64,000 nucleotides of DNA from positions 496,001 to 560,000 of the forward strand of contig NZ_QUSW01000001.1 in assembly GCF_003852895.1 (NCBI RefSeq), read 5' to 3'. This stretch comes from Rhizobacter terrae. GTDB lineage: Bacteria; Pseudomonadota; Gammaproteobacteria; Burkholderiales; Burkholderiaceae_C. Within the stretch, counting starts at the first letter, position 1; the number at the start of each line of letters is the position of its first letter. Positions 11,958 to 21,852 of this stretch are shown here, in pieces. The notes below the pieces were generated by a model. It saw nothing but the letters and a program-made list of their open reading frames with translations, did not search any database and was not told where the DNA came from. Made by a program: the position numbers and the translations under genes.

Positions 11958-12722
11958 ATGAAGATCGCCACCTGGAACGTCAATTCGCTCGGGGTTCGCC
12001 TGCCGCAGGTGCTGGACTGGCTCGCCGCCAACCAGCCCGACGTGCTGTGCCTGCAAGAGACCAAGCTCACCGACGACAAGTTCACCCACGCCGAGTTCAA
12101 GGAAGCGGGCTACGAGTCGCAATGGTTCGGACAGAAGACCTACAACGGCGTGGCGCTCCTGAGCAAGACGCCGGCGAACGACATCGCCAAGAACATCTTC
12201 GGCTTCGAGGATGAACAGACCCGCGTCATCGCAGGCACGGTGGGCGACGTGCGTGTGATCGGCGCCTACTTCCCCAACGGCCAGGAGCCCGGCAGCGAGA
12301 AGTTCGCCTACAAGATGAAGTGGCTGGACGCGCTGCGCGAATGGGTGCGCAGCGAGCTGGCCAAGCATCCGAAGCTCGCGCTGCTGGGCGACTTCAACAT
12401 CGCGCCCGAAGACCGCGACGTGTGCGATCCGGTCGCATGGGCGGGGCAGATCCACTGCACCGTCGAGGAGCGCGATCACTTCCAGAAGCTCGTCGGCCTG
12501 GGCCTGCACGATGCCTTCCGCCTCTTCGACCAGGCGCCCAAGCTCTACAGCTGGTGGGACTACCGCATGCTCGCCTTCCGCCGCAACCAGGGGCTGCGCA
12601 TCGACCACATCCTCGTGAGCGATGCGCTCAAGCCGCGGGTGTTGGCTTGCCACATCGACAAGCTGCCGCGAAAGAACGAAAGGCCCAGCGACCACGCACC
12701 GGTGGTGGTCGAACTTTCGTGA
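11958..12722 (+). CDS. xthA: Exodeoxyribonuclease III (AP endonuclease)
   Basis: This 254-residue endonuclease/exonuclease/phosphatase-fold enzyme cuts DNA at abasic sites and trims 3' ends in base excision repair. Conserved active-site segments are present in order: WNVNSLGVRLPQ (residues 5-16), LCLQETKLTD with the metal-binding Glu, LLGDFNIAPEDRDV, RIDHILVSD and SDHAPVVVEL at the end. Length is typical of the XthA family. It is convergent with ntrC, with only 14 bases between the stops and no obvious terminator in that gap. Confidence 0.95.
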   Translation: MKIATWNVNSLGVRLPQVLDWLAANQPDVLCLQETKLTDDKFTHAEFKEAGYESQWFGQKTYNGVALLSKTPANDIAKNIFGFEDEQTRVIAGTVGDVRVIGAYFPNGQEPGSEKFAYKMKWLDALREWVRSELAKHPKLALLGDFNIAPEDRDVCDPVAWAGQIHCTVEERDHFQKLVGLGLHDAFRLFDQAPKLYSWWDYRMLAFRRNQGLRIDHILVSDALKPRVLACHIDKLPRKNERPSDHAPVVVELS

Positions 12723-12736
12723 CTCAGCCCTGAAGC

Positions 12737-14266
<1,530 letters not shown>

Positions 14267-14335
14267 TCCCTGCCCTTGAGGCGATCAGCCTCGTTCGCTG
14301 CCCCGATCGCTCATCCGCAGCATCGGCTTGTGGCC

Positions 14336-15466
14336 TCAGGGAAGCGGAATCACGATCTTGAAGTTCGTCTTGCCGGGAACGCTTTCGCATTCGATCATGC
14401 CCTGGTGTTGCTGCACGAAGGTCTGCGCCAGCGTGAGTCCCAGACCCGACCCGCCATCGCGCCCCGACACCAGCGGGTAGAAGATGCGATCACGGATCGA
14501 CTCGGGAACCCCCGGGCCGTTGTCTTCGATATGCAAGTCCAGTGCCAGACGATAGCGCTGTTTGCCCAAAGTGACCTGACGGGCGATGCGCGTTCGTAAA
14601 GTAATGCACGCGTCACCGACGGCGATGCGCTCGGACAGCGCCTGCGCCGCGTTGTGCGCGATGTTGAGCACCGCCTGGATGAGCTGCTCGCGGTCGCCGC
14701 GGAAGTCGGGAATGGAGATGTCGTAGTCGCGCATCACCGTCAGGCCGCGCGGAAACTCCGCGAGGATGAGCGAGCGCACGCGTTCGCAAACCTCATGGAT
14801 GTTCACGTCGCTCACCACATGCGGCTTGCGGTGCGGGGCGAGCAGCCGGTCGACCAGCGCCTGCAGCCGGTCGGCCTCCTGGATGATGACCTGCGTGTAC
14901 TCCGTCAGCGCGCGCGACTCGACTTCCATCTCCAGCAATTGCGCCGCACCTCGGATGCCGCCCAGCGGGTTCTTGATCTCGTGCGCGAGGTTGCGGATGA
15001 GCTCCTTGTTCGCCTGCGCCTGGTCCAGCGCACGCTCCTCGCGGTCCTGCCGGGTCTGCTGCTCGATCTCCACCAGCTCCACCACCACGGTGTCGCGGCT
15101 GGGTGAATCGGCCGAGAAGGGATTCGCGCGGTCCATCTGGTTCACGATGACGTGAACCGGCAGCACGTCGCCATGCGCGCCCACGGGACGCTTGAGCTGC
15201 GCTTCGAGGCGGCTGGTGGCGTAGTCGTTGCGCATCACCGCAGTGACGGTGTCGCGCAGCCGCTGCGGGTCCACGAACCAGTCGAAGAGTGAGCCGCGCA
15301 GCACGCTGCGGCGCGACAGGCCCAGCACGTGCTCGAAGGCGGCGTTGGCGAACACGCAGTGCCCGTCGGGGCGGACGATGGCCACCATGGTGGCCAGGTG
15401 ATCGAGTGCGGTGAAGGCGGCGGCCACCTGCGCGTCGCCGCCGGCCGCCTGGGACTTGGATTTCAC
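14336..15466 (-). CDS. ntrB: Nitrogen regulation histidine kinase NR(II), NtrB
   Basis: This 376-residue soluble histidine kinase phosphorylates or dephosphorylates NtrC depending on PII (GlnB/GlnK) state. An N-terminal PAS domain (about 20-110; RPDGHCVFANAAFEHVLG) is followed by the HisKA box LAHEIKNPLGGIRGAAQLLE. The ATPase domain has NIAHNAAQAL (N box), DNGPGVP and GSGLGLTLAQ. No membrane segments are seen, as expected. The start is a GTG at 15466 overlapping the stop of the upstream DUF4124 gene by four bases (GTGA), so the two are translationally coupled. Confidence 0.95.
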   Translation of the reverse strand: MKSKSQAAGGDAQVAAAFTALDHLATMVAIVRPDGHCVFANAAFEHVLGLSRRSVLRGSLFDWFVDPQRLRDTVTAVMRNDYATSRLEAQLKRPVGAHGDVLPVHVIVNQMDRANPFSADSPSRDTVVVELVEIEQQTRQDREERALDQAQANKELIRNLAHEIKNPLGGIRGAAQLLEMEVESRALTEYTQVIIQEADRLQALVDRLLAPHRKPHVVSDVNIHEVCERVRSLILAEFPRGLTVMRDYDISIPDFRGDREQLIQAVLNIAHNAAQALSERIAVGDACITLRTRIARQVTLGKQRYRLALDLHIEDNGPGVPESIRDRIFYPLVSGRDGGSGLGLTLAQTFVQQHQGMIECESVPGKTNFKIVIPLP

Positions 15467-15960
15467 TGCGGCAGCTTGGTCAGTTCACGCCGGATGGCGG
15501 CGATGTCGCTTTCCTTGCGGGCGATGCCGGCTTTCATTTCCGCCACGCGGTCGAGGTACTTCTGGTAGTTTTTCTCGTCGCCGTTGCGCTCAGGCTGGCC
15601 GCCGTTGTAGTCCTTCTGCATCTGGGCGAGCTTTTCTTCCTCGCGCTTGAGCTCACTCTCCAGGATGCGGCGGGCATCGCTGTCGCGGGCGCGCTGGTCT
15701 TCTGTCGTCACCCGCTGGTCAGGGCCGGTGCGCGGCGTCGCGGGGCCGGAGGCCGCGCCCCGCGGCCTGCTGCCTTGCACCACGGTGATGGGCGCTCCTT
15801 CCAGCGTGCGGCAACCCTTGTCGCGGGCTTCCTTGGCTGACAGGGCGTCGGTGTACAGCACCGGGTTGCCGGGGCAGCGGTAGACCTCCCGACCCGGCTG
15901 CTGGGCCAGCGCCAGCGTGGCGGTGACCAGGCTCAATCCGAACAGGGCAACACGTTTCAT
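15463..15960 (-). CDS. DUF4124 domain exported protein
   Basis: This 165-residue protein has a signal peptide at about 1-20 (MKRVALFGLSLVTATLALAQ). A short DUF4124-type segment follows (EVYRCPGNPVLYTDAL, then KGCRTLEG), and then a long charged, coiled-coil-prone tail. The tail is rich in Glu, Lys and Arg (about 95-165), for example RRILESELKREEEKLAQM. The start ATG at 15960 was chosen because it begins the signal peptide. It is the first gene of the run leading to ntrB and ntrC and overlaps ntrB. Co-occurrence between glnA and ntrB is common in related genomes, but no nitrogen role can be read from it. Confidence 0.82.
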   Translation of the reverse strand: MKRVALFGLSLVTATLALAQQPGREVYRCPGNPVLYTDALSAKEARDKGCRTLEGAPITVVQGSRPRGAASGPATPRTGPDQRVTTEDQRARDSDARRILESELKREEEKLAQMQKDYNGGQPERNGDEKNYQKYLDRVAEMKAGIARKESDIAAIRRELTKLPQ

Positions 15961-16083
15961 GCGGAGAACTCCTTTGGCGGTCAACGCGAGCGCTTGCATT
16001 CGAGATGACGCCGGGCATTGTCGCGCACAAGCGTCATTCCTGACGATGCCGTGGAAGCCCGCAGGTCCGAAGGCCGCATCAAC

Positions 16084-16116
16084 GAAAAAAGGGACGGCTC
16101 GCGCCGTCCCTTTCTG
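16084..16116 (-). terminator. Rho-independent terminator of glnA
   Basis: Perfect 11-base arms AAAGGGACGGC (16088-16098) and GCCGTCCCTTT (16103-16113) enclose a 4-base loop. Read on the minus strand the hairpin runs into a T-run (rc of 16085-16090). It lies 23 bases beyond the glnA stop and separates glnA from the DUF4124-ntrB-ntrC unit. Confidence 0.88.
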
Positions 16117-16138
16117 CCTGTGCCGATCGATGAATCGA

Positions 16139-17557
16139 TCAGGCGGCGTAGTACATGTCGAATTCGACCGGATGGGTCGTCATGCGGAAACGCGTGACTT
16201 CCTGCATCTTGAGGTCGATGTACGCATCGAGGTACGCATCGGTGAACACGCCGCCCTTGGTCAGGAAGGCACGGTCCTTGTCGAGGTAGTCGAGGGCCTG
16301 GTCCAGGCTGTGGCAGACGGTCGGGATCTTTGCATCCTCTTCCGGCGGCAGGTGGTACAGGTCCTTGGTCGCGGCTTCGCCCGGGTGGATCTTGTTCTCC
16401 ACGCCGTCCAGGCCGGCCATCAGCATGGCCGAGAAGCCCAGGTACGGGTTGCACAGGGGATCCGGGAAGCGCGCTTCGATGCGGCGGCCCTTCGGATTGG
16501 ACACGTACGGGATGCGGATCGAGGCCGAGCGGTTGCGCGAGCTGTAGGCCAGCTTCACCGGGGCTTCGAAGCCAGGCACCAGGCGCTTGTACGAGTTCGT
16601 GCCGGGGTTGGTGATGGCGTTCAGCGCGCGGGCGTGCTTGATGATGCCGCCGATGTAGTACAGCGCGAATTCGCTCAGGCCTGCGTAGCCGTCGCCGGCG
16701 AACAGGTTCTTGCCGTCCTTCCACACGGACTGGTGAACGTGCATGCCGGAGCCGTTGTCGCCCACGATGGGCTTGGGCATGAAGGTCGCGGTCTTGCCGT
16801 AGGCGTGGGCGACGTTCGTGATGACGTACTTCTGGATCTGCAGCCAGTCAGCGCGCTGGACCAGCGTGCTGAACTTCGTGCCGATTTCCATCTGGCCGGC
16901 GTTGGCCACTTCGTGGTGGTGCACTTCGACGGGCACGCCCAGCGATTCGAGGATCAGGCACATCTCGGAGCGCATGTCCTGGAACGAATCAACCGGGGGA
17001 ACCGGGAAGTAGCCGCCCTTGACGGCGGGGCGGTAGCCGGAGTTGCCGTGCTCGTATTCCTTGCCCGAATTCCAGGCGGCCTCTTCGGACTCGACCTTGG
17101 AGAAGGAGCCGGACATGTCCACGTTCCAGCGCACGCTGTCGAACACGAAGAACTCGGGTTCCGGACCGAAGAAGGCGGCGTCGCCGATGCCCGAAGCCTT
17201 CAGGTACGCCTCGGCACGCTTGGCCAGGGAGCGCGGGTCACGCTCGTAGGGCTTGCCGTCGCCCGGCTCGATCACGTCGCAGGTGAGGATCAGGGTGGGT
17301 TCTTCGAAGAACGGGTCGATGTTGGCGGTGTTGGGGTCCGGCATCAGCAGCATGTCGGACGCTTCGATGCCCTTCCAGCCGGCAATCGAAGAACCGTCGA
17401 AGGCATGGCCCGACGTGAACTTGTCTTCATCGAAGTGCGACAGGGGCACGGTCACGTGTTGCTCTTTGCCGCGGGTGTCGGTGAAGCGGAAGTCGACAAA
17501 CTTGACTTCGTTTTCCGACACCAACTTCATCACGTCGGCGACGGTCTTGGCTGCCAT
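16139..17557 (-). CDS. glnA: Glutamine synthetase, type I
   Basis: This 472-residue dodecameric enzyme makes glutamine from glutamate, ammonia and ATP. Family motifs include [17 protein letters not shown] with the ammonium-site Asp, [14 protein letters not shown], and [18 protein letters not shown]. The adenylylation loop DLYHLPPEE near residue 398 is present, so activity is probably controlled by GlnE. The ATG at 17557 has AGGAG about 6 bases upstream; a TTG one codon earlier is not needed. Upstream lie an NtrC-type site and a -24/-12 element, and ntrB/ntrC are nearby, which together indicate nitrogen-regulated expression. Confidence 0.97.
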   Translation of the reverse strand: MAAKTVADVMKLVSENEVKFVDFRFTDTRGKEQHVTVPLSHFDEDKFTSGHAFDGSSIAGWKGIEASDMLLMPDPNTANIDPFFEEPTLILTCDVIEPGDGKPYERDPRSLAKRAEAYLKASGIGDAAFFGPEPEFFVFDSVRWNVDMSGSFSKVESEEAAWNSGKEYEHGNSGYRPAVKGGYFPVPPVDSFQDMRSEMCLILESLGVPVEVHHHEVANAGQMEIGTKFSTLVQRADWLQIQKYVITNVAHAYGKTATFMPKPIVGDNGSGMHVHQSVWKDGKNLFAGDGYAGLSEFALYYIGGIIKHARALNAITNPGTNSYKRLVPGFEAPVKLAYSSRNRSASIRIPYVSNPKGRRIEARFPDPLCNPYLGFSAMLMAGLDGVENKIHPGEAATKDLYHLPPEEDAKIPTVCHSLDQALDYLDKDRAFLTKGGVFTDAYLDAYIDLKMQEVTRFRMTTHPVEFDMYYAA

Positions 17558-17649
17558 CAAAAATCTCCTAGCTGGACGCTATTTGTTGGGTGGTGGGACG
17601 ACATCCGCAGGCACTGGCTGGAGTGCCTTAAAAATGCGCACAGGAATGT

Positions 17650-17665
17650 AGCAGAAAGCATGCCG
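17650..17665 (-). promoter_or_regulatory. glnA: Candidate sigma54 (-24/-12) promoter of glnA
   Basis: On the minus strand CGGCATGCTTTCTGCT matches the sigma54 consensus TGGCACGNNNNTTGCW at the invariant GG and GC, which are separated by the required 10 bases. It fits 10 of 12 defined positions apart from T/C changes. The predicted start near 17639 leaves a leader of about 80 bases. An NtrC-type palindrome lies about 130-150 bases further upstream, the usual enhancer distance. Confidence 0.6.
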
Positions 17666-17773
17666 GAGACCCTGAGTCATAGAGGGTGTTGCACGGCCCG
17701 GTGCAGCGACGACGGGATGCCAGGGAATGTGCGCGCTTCGCCCGGCATTGCGCACCACAATAGGACATTTGAT

Positions 17774-17790
17774 TGCACCATTCAAGTGCA
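17774..17790. promoter_or_regulatory. Candidate NtrC-binding enhancer site upstream of glnA
   Basis: TGCACCATTCAAGTGCA fits the 17-base NtrC pattern TGCACY-N5-RGTGCA. It sits inside longer perfect arms ATTGCAC (17772-17778) and GTGCAAT (17786-17792). It is about 135-150 bases upstream of the predicted sigma54 transcript start of glnA. A looser half-site TGCGCACCA lies nearby at about 17749-17757. Confidence 0.65.
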
Positions 17791-17802
17791 ATCAGTCATC
17801 CC

Positions 17803-18597
17803 TCAACGCACCAGTTCCGGGCCCAACTGGACCGGGTAGCGGCCCAGCCCCTGGATCAGCGCCGGATAGGCCGCATCGAGCTGCTCGGGCCGGCCCTTCA
17901 CGCCCAGCTCGATGTGCCGGCCGTGCTGCGGGTGGTCCACGCTCGGCAGGCTGAACACCTTCACGCCGTCGAACTGCGCCTCGATCTCTTCCATCAGCGG
18001 CGTGAGCGTCGCCTCCATCGAGCCGTAGACGATGACCGAGCGCTCCTGCCACTCGTTCTTGCGATGCAGGTGACCATAGCGGTGGTCGAGCAGCCACTCG
18101 ATCATCGGGTGGGCCATCACCGGGAAGCCCGGGACGAAATGCACCTCGCCCACGGTGAAGCCGGGGATCTTGTTGAACGGATTGGGCACGATGTCCGCGC
18201 CCTCGGGGAACTCGCCCATCTCCAGGCGGCGGTGCATGTCCGGGTGATCCTCGTCGAGCGCCGTCCCTTGCTGCGCAGCCATCTCCCGCGCACGTTCGGT
18301 GATGAGCAGCTTGGCCTGCGGATGCAGCGCCAGCGGCCGTCCAAGCGCCGCCGCAGCGCACTGGCGCGTGTGGTCGTCCGGCGTCGCGCCGATGCCGCCG
18401 CACGAGAACACCACGTCGCCGCTGGCGAAGGCATCGCGCAGGTTGGCGGTGATGCTCTCGCGGTGGTCGCCCACGTAGCGCACCCACGAGAGCATCAGCC
18501 CCCGCGCCGCCAGCATCTCGATGACGCGCGGCATGTGCTTGTCCTGGCGCTTCCCCGAGAGGATTTCGTCGCCGATGATGATCAGTCCGAAGTTCAT
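17803..18597 (-). CDS. MoCF/CinA-N domain protein (molybdopterin-binding-like, competence/damage-inducible protein A family)
   Basis: This 264-residue protein is built on a MoaB/MogA-like fold. The N-terminal segment GLIIIGDEILSGKRQDKH and the FSCGGIGATPDDHT loop are the nucleotide/molybdopterin-binding signature of this fold. It matches the CinA N-terminal domain but lacks the C-terminal nicotinamide-nucleotide amidase domain of full-length CinA (about 400 residues). The exact substrate is unknown; related proteins act as ADP-ribose or FAD pyrophosphatase-like enzymes. It overlaps the upstream EI24-type gene by four bases (ATGA), so the two form an operon. Confidence 0.85.
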   Translation of the reverse strand: MNFGLIIIGDEILSGKRQDKHMPRVIEMLAARGLMLSWVRYVGDHRESITANLRDAFASGDVVFSCGGIGATPDDHTRQCAAAALGRPLALHPQAKLLITERAREMAAQQGTALDEDHPDMHRRLEMGEFPEGADIVPNPFNKIPGFTVGEVHFVPGFPVMAHPMIEWLLDHRYGHLHRKNEWQERSVIVYGSMEATLTPLMEEIEAQFDGVKVFSLPSVDHPQHGRHIELGVKGRPEQLDAAYPALIQGLGRYPVQLGPELVR

Positions 18598-19466
18598 GGC
18601 AGGGGCAATACCTCGATGGGCACGTCAATGGCCGGCGGCAAGGCTTCCTGCCGCGTCTTCGCCTCGCGTGCATGGAACTCGCGAAGATCGGCCAGCGCCG
18701 ACAGCAGGTAGTGGCCGAACCACAGGCCTGTGAAGGCGAAGACCAGCGTGTAGATCCAGATGGCGGCCATGATGACGAAGGGCGCATAGATGAGCGCGGC
18801 GCCGATGCCCCACACCATCGACGGCAGCATGCTCACGTAACCCGACAGCACACCCATGCCCAGGAGCGTCCAGCGGTGCGCACGCACGATCTCGCGCCGC
18901 TCCTGGCGGGTCGCGTGGTCAGCCAGCACGTCGTAGCTCATCACCCGGTAGGTCAGCCAGCCCCAAATCACCGGCGGCAGGATGAGGATGAGCGGCGGGA
19001 TGAGCCACAGCGGCATGGACACCACCAGCACCACCGCCGCCACCGCGGTCACCCACAACGCATGGAAGACGCTGCCGACGATGGTGCCGCCGCGCAATTT
19101 CTCCAGCGCCGGGAAGCGTCGCCTGGCGACGAGCTTGACCATCCACGGCGCCATCATCGCCGTCACCAGCAGCAGCGAGCCCACGACGATGACCGGCGTG
19201 GCGAGCATCACCACGACGAGCTGGCCCACGAGCGTGTGCAACTTGGCCAGCCCGATGCCCGCGAGCAGGTTGTTGATCTGCTTGATGATCTCCCAGCCCA
19301 TCACCGCGTCCAACGCGTCTTCCCAGTAGAAGCGCGCCAGGAACCAGGCGGCCGCGCCCATGATGAGCACCGGCATGAACGACAGCACGATGACCACGGG
19401 ATGCAGGCAGTAGGCCGCGGCCCGCCACAGCGAGTCGGCCAGCCGCGAGACCACATCCTTTGCCAT
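18594..19466 (-). CDS. EI24 domain (CysZ-like) integral membrane protein
   Basis: This 290-residue inner-membrane protein has about six hydrophobic stretches, including VVIVLSFMPVLIMGAAAWFL, LVVVMLATPVIVVGSLLLV and a double-Pro segment LWLIPPLILILPPVIWGWL. It ends in a cytoplasmic charged tail. The pattern PPLILILPPVIWGWLTYR with YDVLADHAT is typical of the EI24/CysZ superfamily, which includes the sulfate permease CysZ. No cysteine-biosynthesis neighbours are present, so sulfate transport is not claimed. It overlaps the downstream MoCF gene by four bases and is divergent from the IclR gene, 79 bases away. Confidence 0.8.
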   Translation of the reverse strand: MAKDVVSRLADSLWRAAAYCLHPVVIVLSFMPVLIMGAAAWFLARFYWEDALDAVMGWEIIKQINNLLAGIGLAKLHTLVGQLVVVMLATPVIVVGSLLLVTAMMAPWMVKLVARRRFPALEKLRGGTIVGSVFHALWVTAVAAVVLVVSMPLWLIPPLILILPPVIWGWLTYRVMSYDVLADHATRQERREIVRAHRWTLLGMGVLSGYVSMLPSMVWGIGAALIYAPFVIMAAIWIYTLVFAFTGLWFGHYLLSALADLREFHAREAKTRQEALPPAIDVPIEVLPLP

Positions 19467-19545
19467 GCATTGCCCTCCAGTTGAATCCCTTGGATGTTAG
19501 CGTCGCACCGTATGGCCGCCGCTGCATGCGGAGATAGACTGGGCC

Positions 19546-20358
19546 ATGCCTGATCACGAGAACCCGACCGTCCCCGCGCCCGCCGAGGCGCCGCGGCCCG
19601 GCGACACCTACGTCCAGTCCTTCGCACGAGGGCTGCAAGTCATCCGTTCGTTCAGTGCGCAGGCGCCCCAGCAGACGCTGTCGGAAGTCGCACAGCGCAC
19701 AGGACTCACCCGCGCGGGCGCGCGCCGCATCCTGCTCACGCTGGAAGGGTTGGGCTACGTGCGCAGCAACGGCCGGCAGTTCAGCCTGGCACCGCGCATC
19801 CTCGACCTCGGCTTCGCGTACCTCTCGTCACTGCCGCTGTGGAACCTGGCCGAGCCGGTGATGGAACGGCTGGTCGAGGACGTGAAGGAGTCGTGCTCGG
19901 CCGCAGTGCTCGACGGTGCGGACGTGGTGTACGTGCTGCGCATTCCCACGCACAAGATCATGAGCATCAACCTGGGCATCGGCAGCCGGCTGCCGGCCTA
20001 TTGCACGTCCATGGGCCGCACGCTGCTGGCCGAGCTGGATGGCCGCACGCTGGACCAGCTGCTGCAGGACGTGCCACCGGTGCGGCGCACGGAGCGGACC
20101 ATCGTCGACACCGCAGCGCTCAAGGAGCAATTGGTGAAGGTGCGTGAGCAGGGCTGGTGCCTTGTGGACCAGGAGCTGGAGGAAGGCCTGGTGTCGCTGT
20201 CAGCGCCCATCCGCGACCGTGCGGGGCGCGCAATCGCGGCGATGAACATCAGCGGGCAGGTGAACCGCACGTCGCCGGCCTACATGGTGGAGAACTTCCT
20301 GCCCAAGCTGCGGGCGGCTGCGCAGGACATCTCGCGCATGTTGCAGCACAAGTCCTGA
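19546..20358 (+). CDS. IclR family transcriptional regulator (PcaR/PobR-like)
   Basis: This 270-residue regulator has an N-terminal winged helix (about 24-85; QTLSEVAQRTGLTRAGARRI, then LEGLGYVRSNGRQFSL). The C-terminal effector domain (about 95-265) has SCSAAVLDGADVVYVLRIP and LPAYCTSMGRTLLAEL. The sequence pattern resembles the PcaR/PcaU/PobR branch, which controls protocatechuate or 4-hydroxybenzoate degradation. No aromatic catabolic genes lie nearby, so targets are unknown. It is divergent from the EI24-type gene and is the first of four regulators in a row. Confidence 0.9.
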   Translation: MPDHENPTVPAPAEAPRPGDTYVQSFARGLQVIRSFSAQAPQQTLSEVAQRTGLTRAGARRILLTLEGLGYVRSNGRQFSLAPRILDLGFAYLSSLPLWNLAEPVMERLVEDVKESCSAAVLDGADVVYVLRIPTHKIMSINLGIGSRLPAYCTSMGRTLLAELDGRTLDQLLQDVPPVRRTERTIVDTAALKEQLVKVREQGWCLVDQELEEGLVSLSAPIRDRAGRAIAAMNISGQVNRTSPAYMVENFLPKLRAAAQDISRMLQHKS

Positions 20359-20419
20359 AGCGCTGAAGGCGCCACCCGGCTCAGGGTCTGTGCGGGTCCG
20401 TGATGCCTGCATACGCAGC

Positions 20420-20425
20420 TATACT
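20420..20425 (+). promoter_or_regulatory. Candidate -10 box of a leaderless marR-type transcript
   Basis: TATACT at 20420-20425 is five of six consensus bases. The normal +1 for this hexamer falls on 20432, which is the A of the regulator ATG, and no Shine-Dalgarno is seen upstream. The -35 region (about 20397-20402) is poor. This suggests, but does not prove, a leaderless message. Confidence 0.4.
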
Positions 20426-20431
20426 TTTTCC

Positions 20432-20866
20432 ATGGATGTCGACCACTACGCCAGCAGGGGCCTCGATTGCGTCTGCGGCAATCTGCGCATGGCTTCGCGG
20501 GCGGTCACCAGCGTCTACGACAGCCACCTGCGTCCCATCGGTATCCAGGCGAGCCAGCTGGCCGTGTTGTGGGCGGTGGCAGGCATGCCGGACTCGACGG
20601 TGAAAGACATCGCCCGGCGCATCGCGATGGACGAGACCGCCCTGCTGCGCAACCTGCGGGTGCTTGAAGCACGCGGCTGGGTCGCCATGGACGTGGGCGA
20701 AGACCGCCGCCAGCGGCTGCCCACGCTCACGGACGACGGCCGCGACATCTTCGGGCGTGCCCTGCCAGTGTGGCAGCGGGCGCAGGCGCAGGTCGCCGCC
20801 GTGCTCGACGGCACGCTCAAGCAGATGAACTCGCAACTGATCAAGCTGACCCGCGCCGTGAGTTGA
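20432..20866 (+). CDS. MarR family transcriptional regulator
   Basis: This 144-residue winged-helix protein has the MarR layout. A dimerisation helix carries CVCGNLRMASRAVTSVYD, the DNA-binding helices run through STVKDIARRIAMDETALLRN, and the beta-wing is in GWVAMDVGEDRRQRLPTLT. The C-terminal helix returns to the dimer interface. The ATG at 20432 matches the usual MarR N-terminus; the upstream in-frame start would add 14 unsupported residues. Two Cys (about residues 12 and 14) near the N-terminus could be redox-sensitive, which is speculation. It is followed by an AraC-type gene on the same strand. Confidence 0.88.
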   Translation: MDVDHYASRGLDCVCGNLRMASRAVTSVYDSHLRPIGIQASQLAVLWAVAGMPDSTVKDIARRIAMDETALLRNLRVLEARGWVAMDVGEDRRQRLPTLTDDGRDIFGRALPVWQRAQAQVAAVLDGTLKQMNSQLIKLTRAVS

Positions 20867-20887
20867 TTTTTTTTGGCCAGAAAGATG

Positions 20888-20899
20888 TATATGCATGTA
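20888..20899. promoter_or_regulatory. Near-palindrome in the marR-araC gap
   Basis: TATATGCATGTA is palindromic at 10 of 12 positions around a central ATGCAT. It lies in an AT-rich gap that also contains a run of eight T directly after the marR-type stop. It could be an operator for the MarR-type regulator acting on the araC-type gene. Support is weak. Confidence 0.3.
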
Positions 20900-20937
20900 A
20901 ACCGCATTTCATCCGCCAACCGATGCCAGGACCCACG

Positions 20938-21852
20938 ATGCTGATCGTGCGCGACATCGACACCTTTCGAAGCCAGGGCCACGGCGCATCGGTCACCCTG
21001 CTCGCGTGCCAGTGCCGGCCGTCCAGCCCCGGGCCGGTGGACCGGCGGCTGTGCATCAAGGCCATGCAGCGCGGCCTGGAGCACCACCACTTCCGGCAGC
21101 GCCGGCTCACGCTGGACGAGGACGCCTACCTCATCCTGAAGGGCGGCGACCCGGCGTCCAGCATCTACGAAGGCGAATCGTGGGTGCAGCCCTTCGCCGC
21201 TTTCTTCGGCGACGAGCTGGTCAAGCAGGCACTGCGCGGCGCGCTGGAAGACGGCGCCGAACGCGACCTCGGCCTGCTCGAGCACCTGCGGCCGCACGGC
21301 GACGCGCTGAGCCTGCAGTTGCGCCGACTCGTGCAGCGCGTGAACGCCGGCGACGAAGACGACAGCTGGATCGAAGAGCAGGCACTCGCGCTCCTGGACG
21401 GCGTGCTCGACCTCGAACGCGAGGTGCGCCATGCGGGGCTGGGCATCGGCAGTGTCAAGCCGGCCACGCGGCTGGAGCTGCTTCGCCGCGTGCTGCTGGC
21501 CACCGACTTCATCCTCAGCAACCATGAGCAGCCCATCACGCTGGGCGACATCGCCGGCGCGGCGCGGCTGTCGCGCTTCCACCTCGTGCGGCTGTTCCGC
21601 CAGGTGCTGGGTTCGACACCACATGCCTATCTGCTGAGCAAGCGGCTGGCCGTTGCCGAGCGGCTGCTGCTGCACACGCAGCTGGACCTGAACGACATCG
21701 CGCAGCGCTCAGGCTTCGGAACCCGCTCGTCGCTGTTTCGCCACCTGCGCAAGCAGCGCGGTGCCGGCGGCGTTGCTTTGCGCAACCGTTTGGACACGCC
21801 CATGCACGCCACCCGCACTGCCGACCACACGCCATGCCATACCTCAGCTTGA
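20938..21852 (+). CDS. AraC family transcriptional regulator
   Basis: This 304-residue protein ends in a two-helix-turn-helix AraC domain (about 190-285). The first HTH is LGDIAGAARLSRFHLVRLFR and the second NDIAQRSGFGTRSSLFRHLR. The N-terminal part (about 1-180) includes HHHFRQRRLTLDEDAYLIL, resembling the ligand domain of AraC regulators that respond to aromatic or quaternary-amine compounds, but no ligand can be named. ATG 20938 was preferred over ATG 20923 because AGG lies about 7 bases upstream. The 3' end overlaps the next regulator by 19 bases. Confidence 0.85.
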   Translation: MLIVRDIDTFRSQGHGASVTLLACQCRPSSPGPVDRRLCIKAMQRGLEHHHFRQRRLTLDEDAYLILKGGDPASSIYEGESWVQPFAAFFGDELVKQALRGALEDGAERDLGLLEHLRPHGDALSLQLRRLVQRVNAGDEDDSWIEEQALALLDGVLDLEREVRHAGLGIGSVKPATRLELLRRVLLATDFILSNHEQPITLGDIAGAARLSRFHLVRLFRQVLGSTPHAYLLSKRLAVAERLLLHTQLDLNDIAQRSGFGTRSSLFRHLRKQRGAGGVALRNRLDTPMHATRTADHTPCHTSA

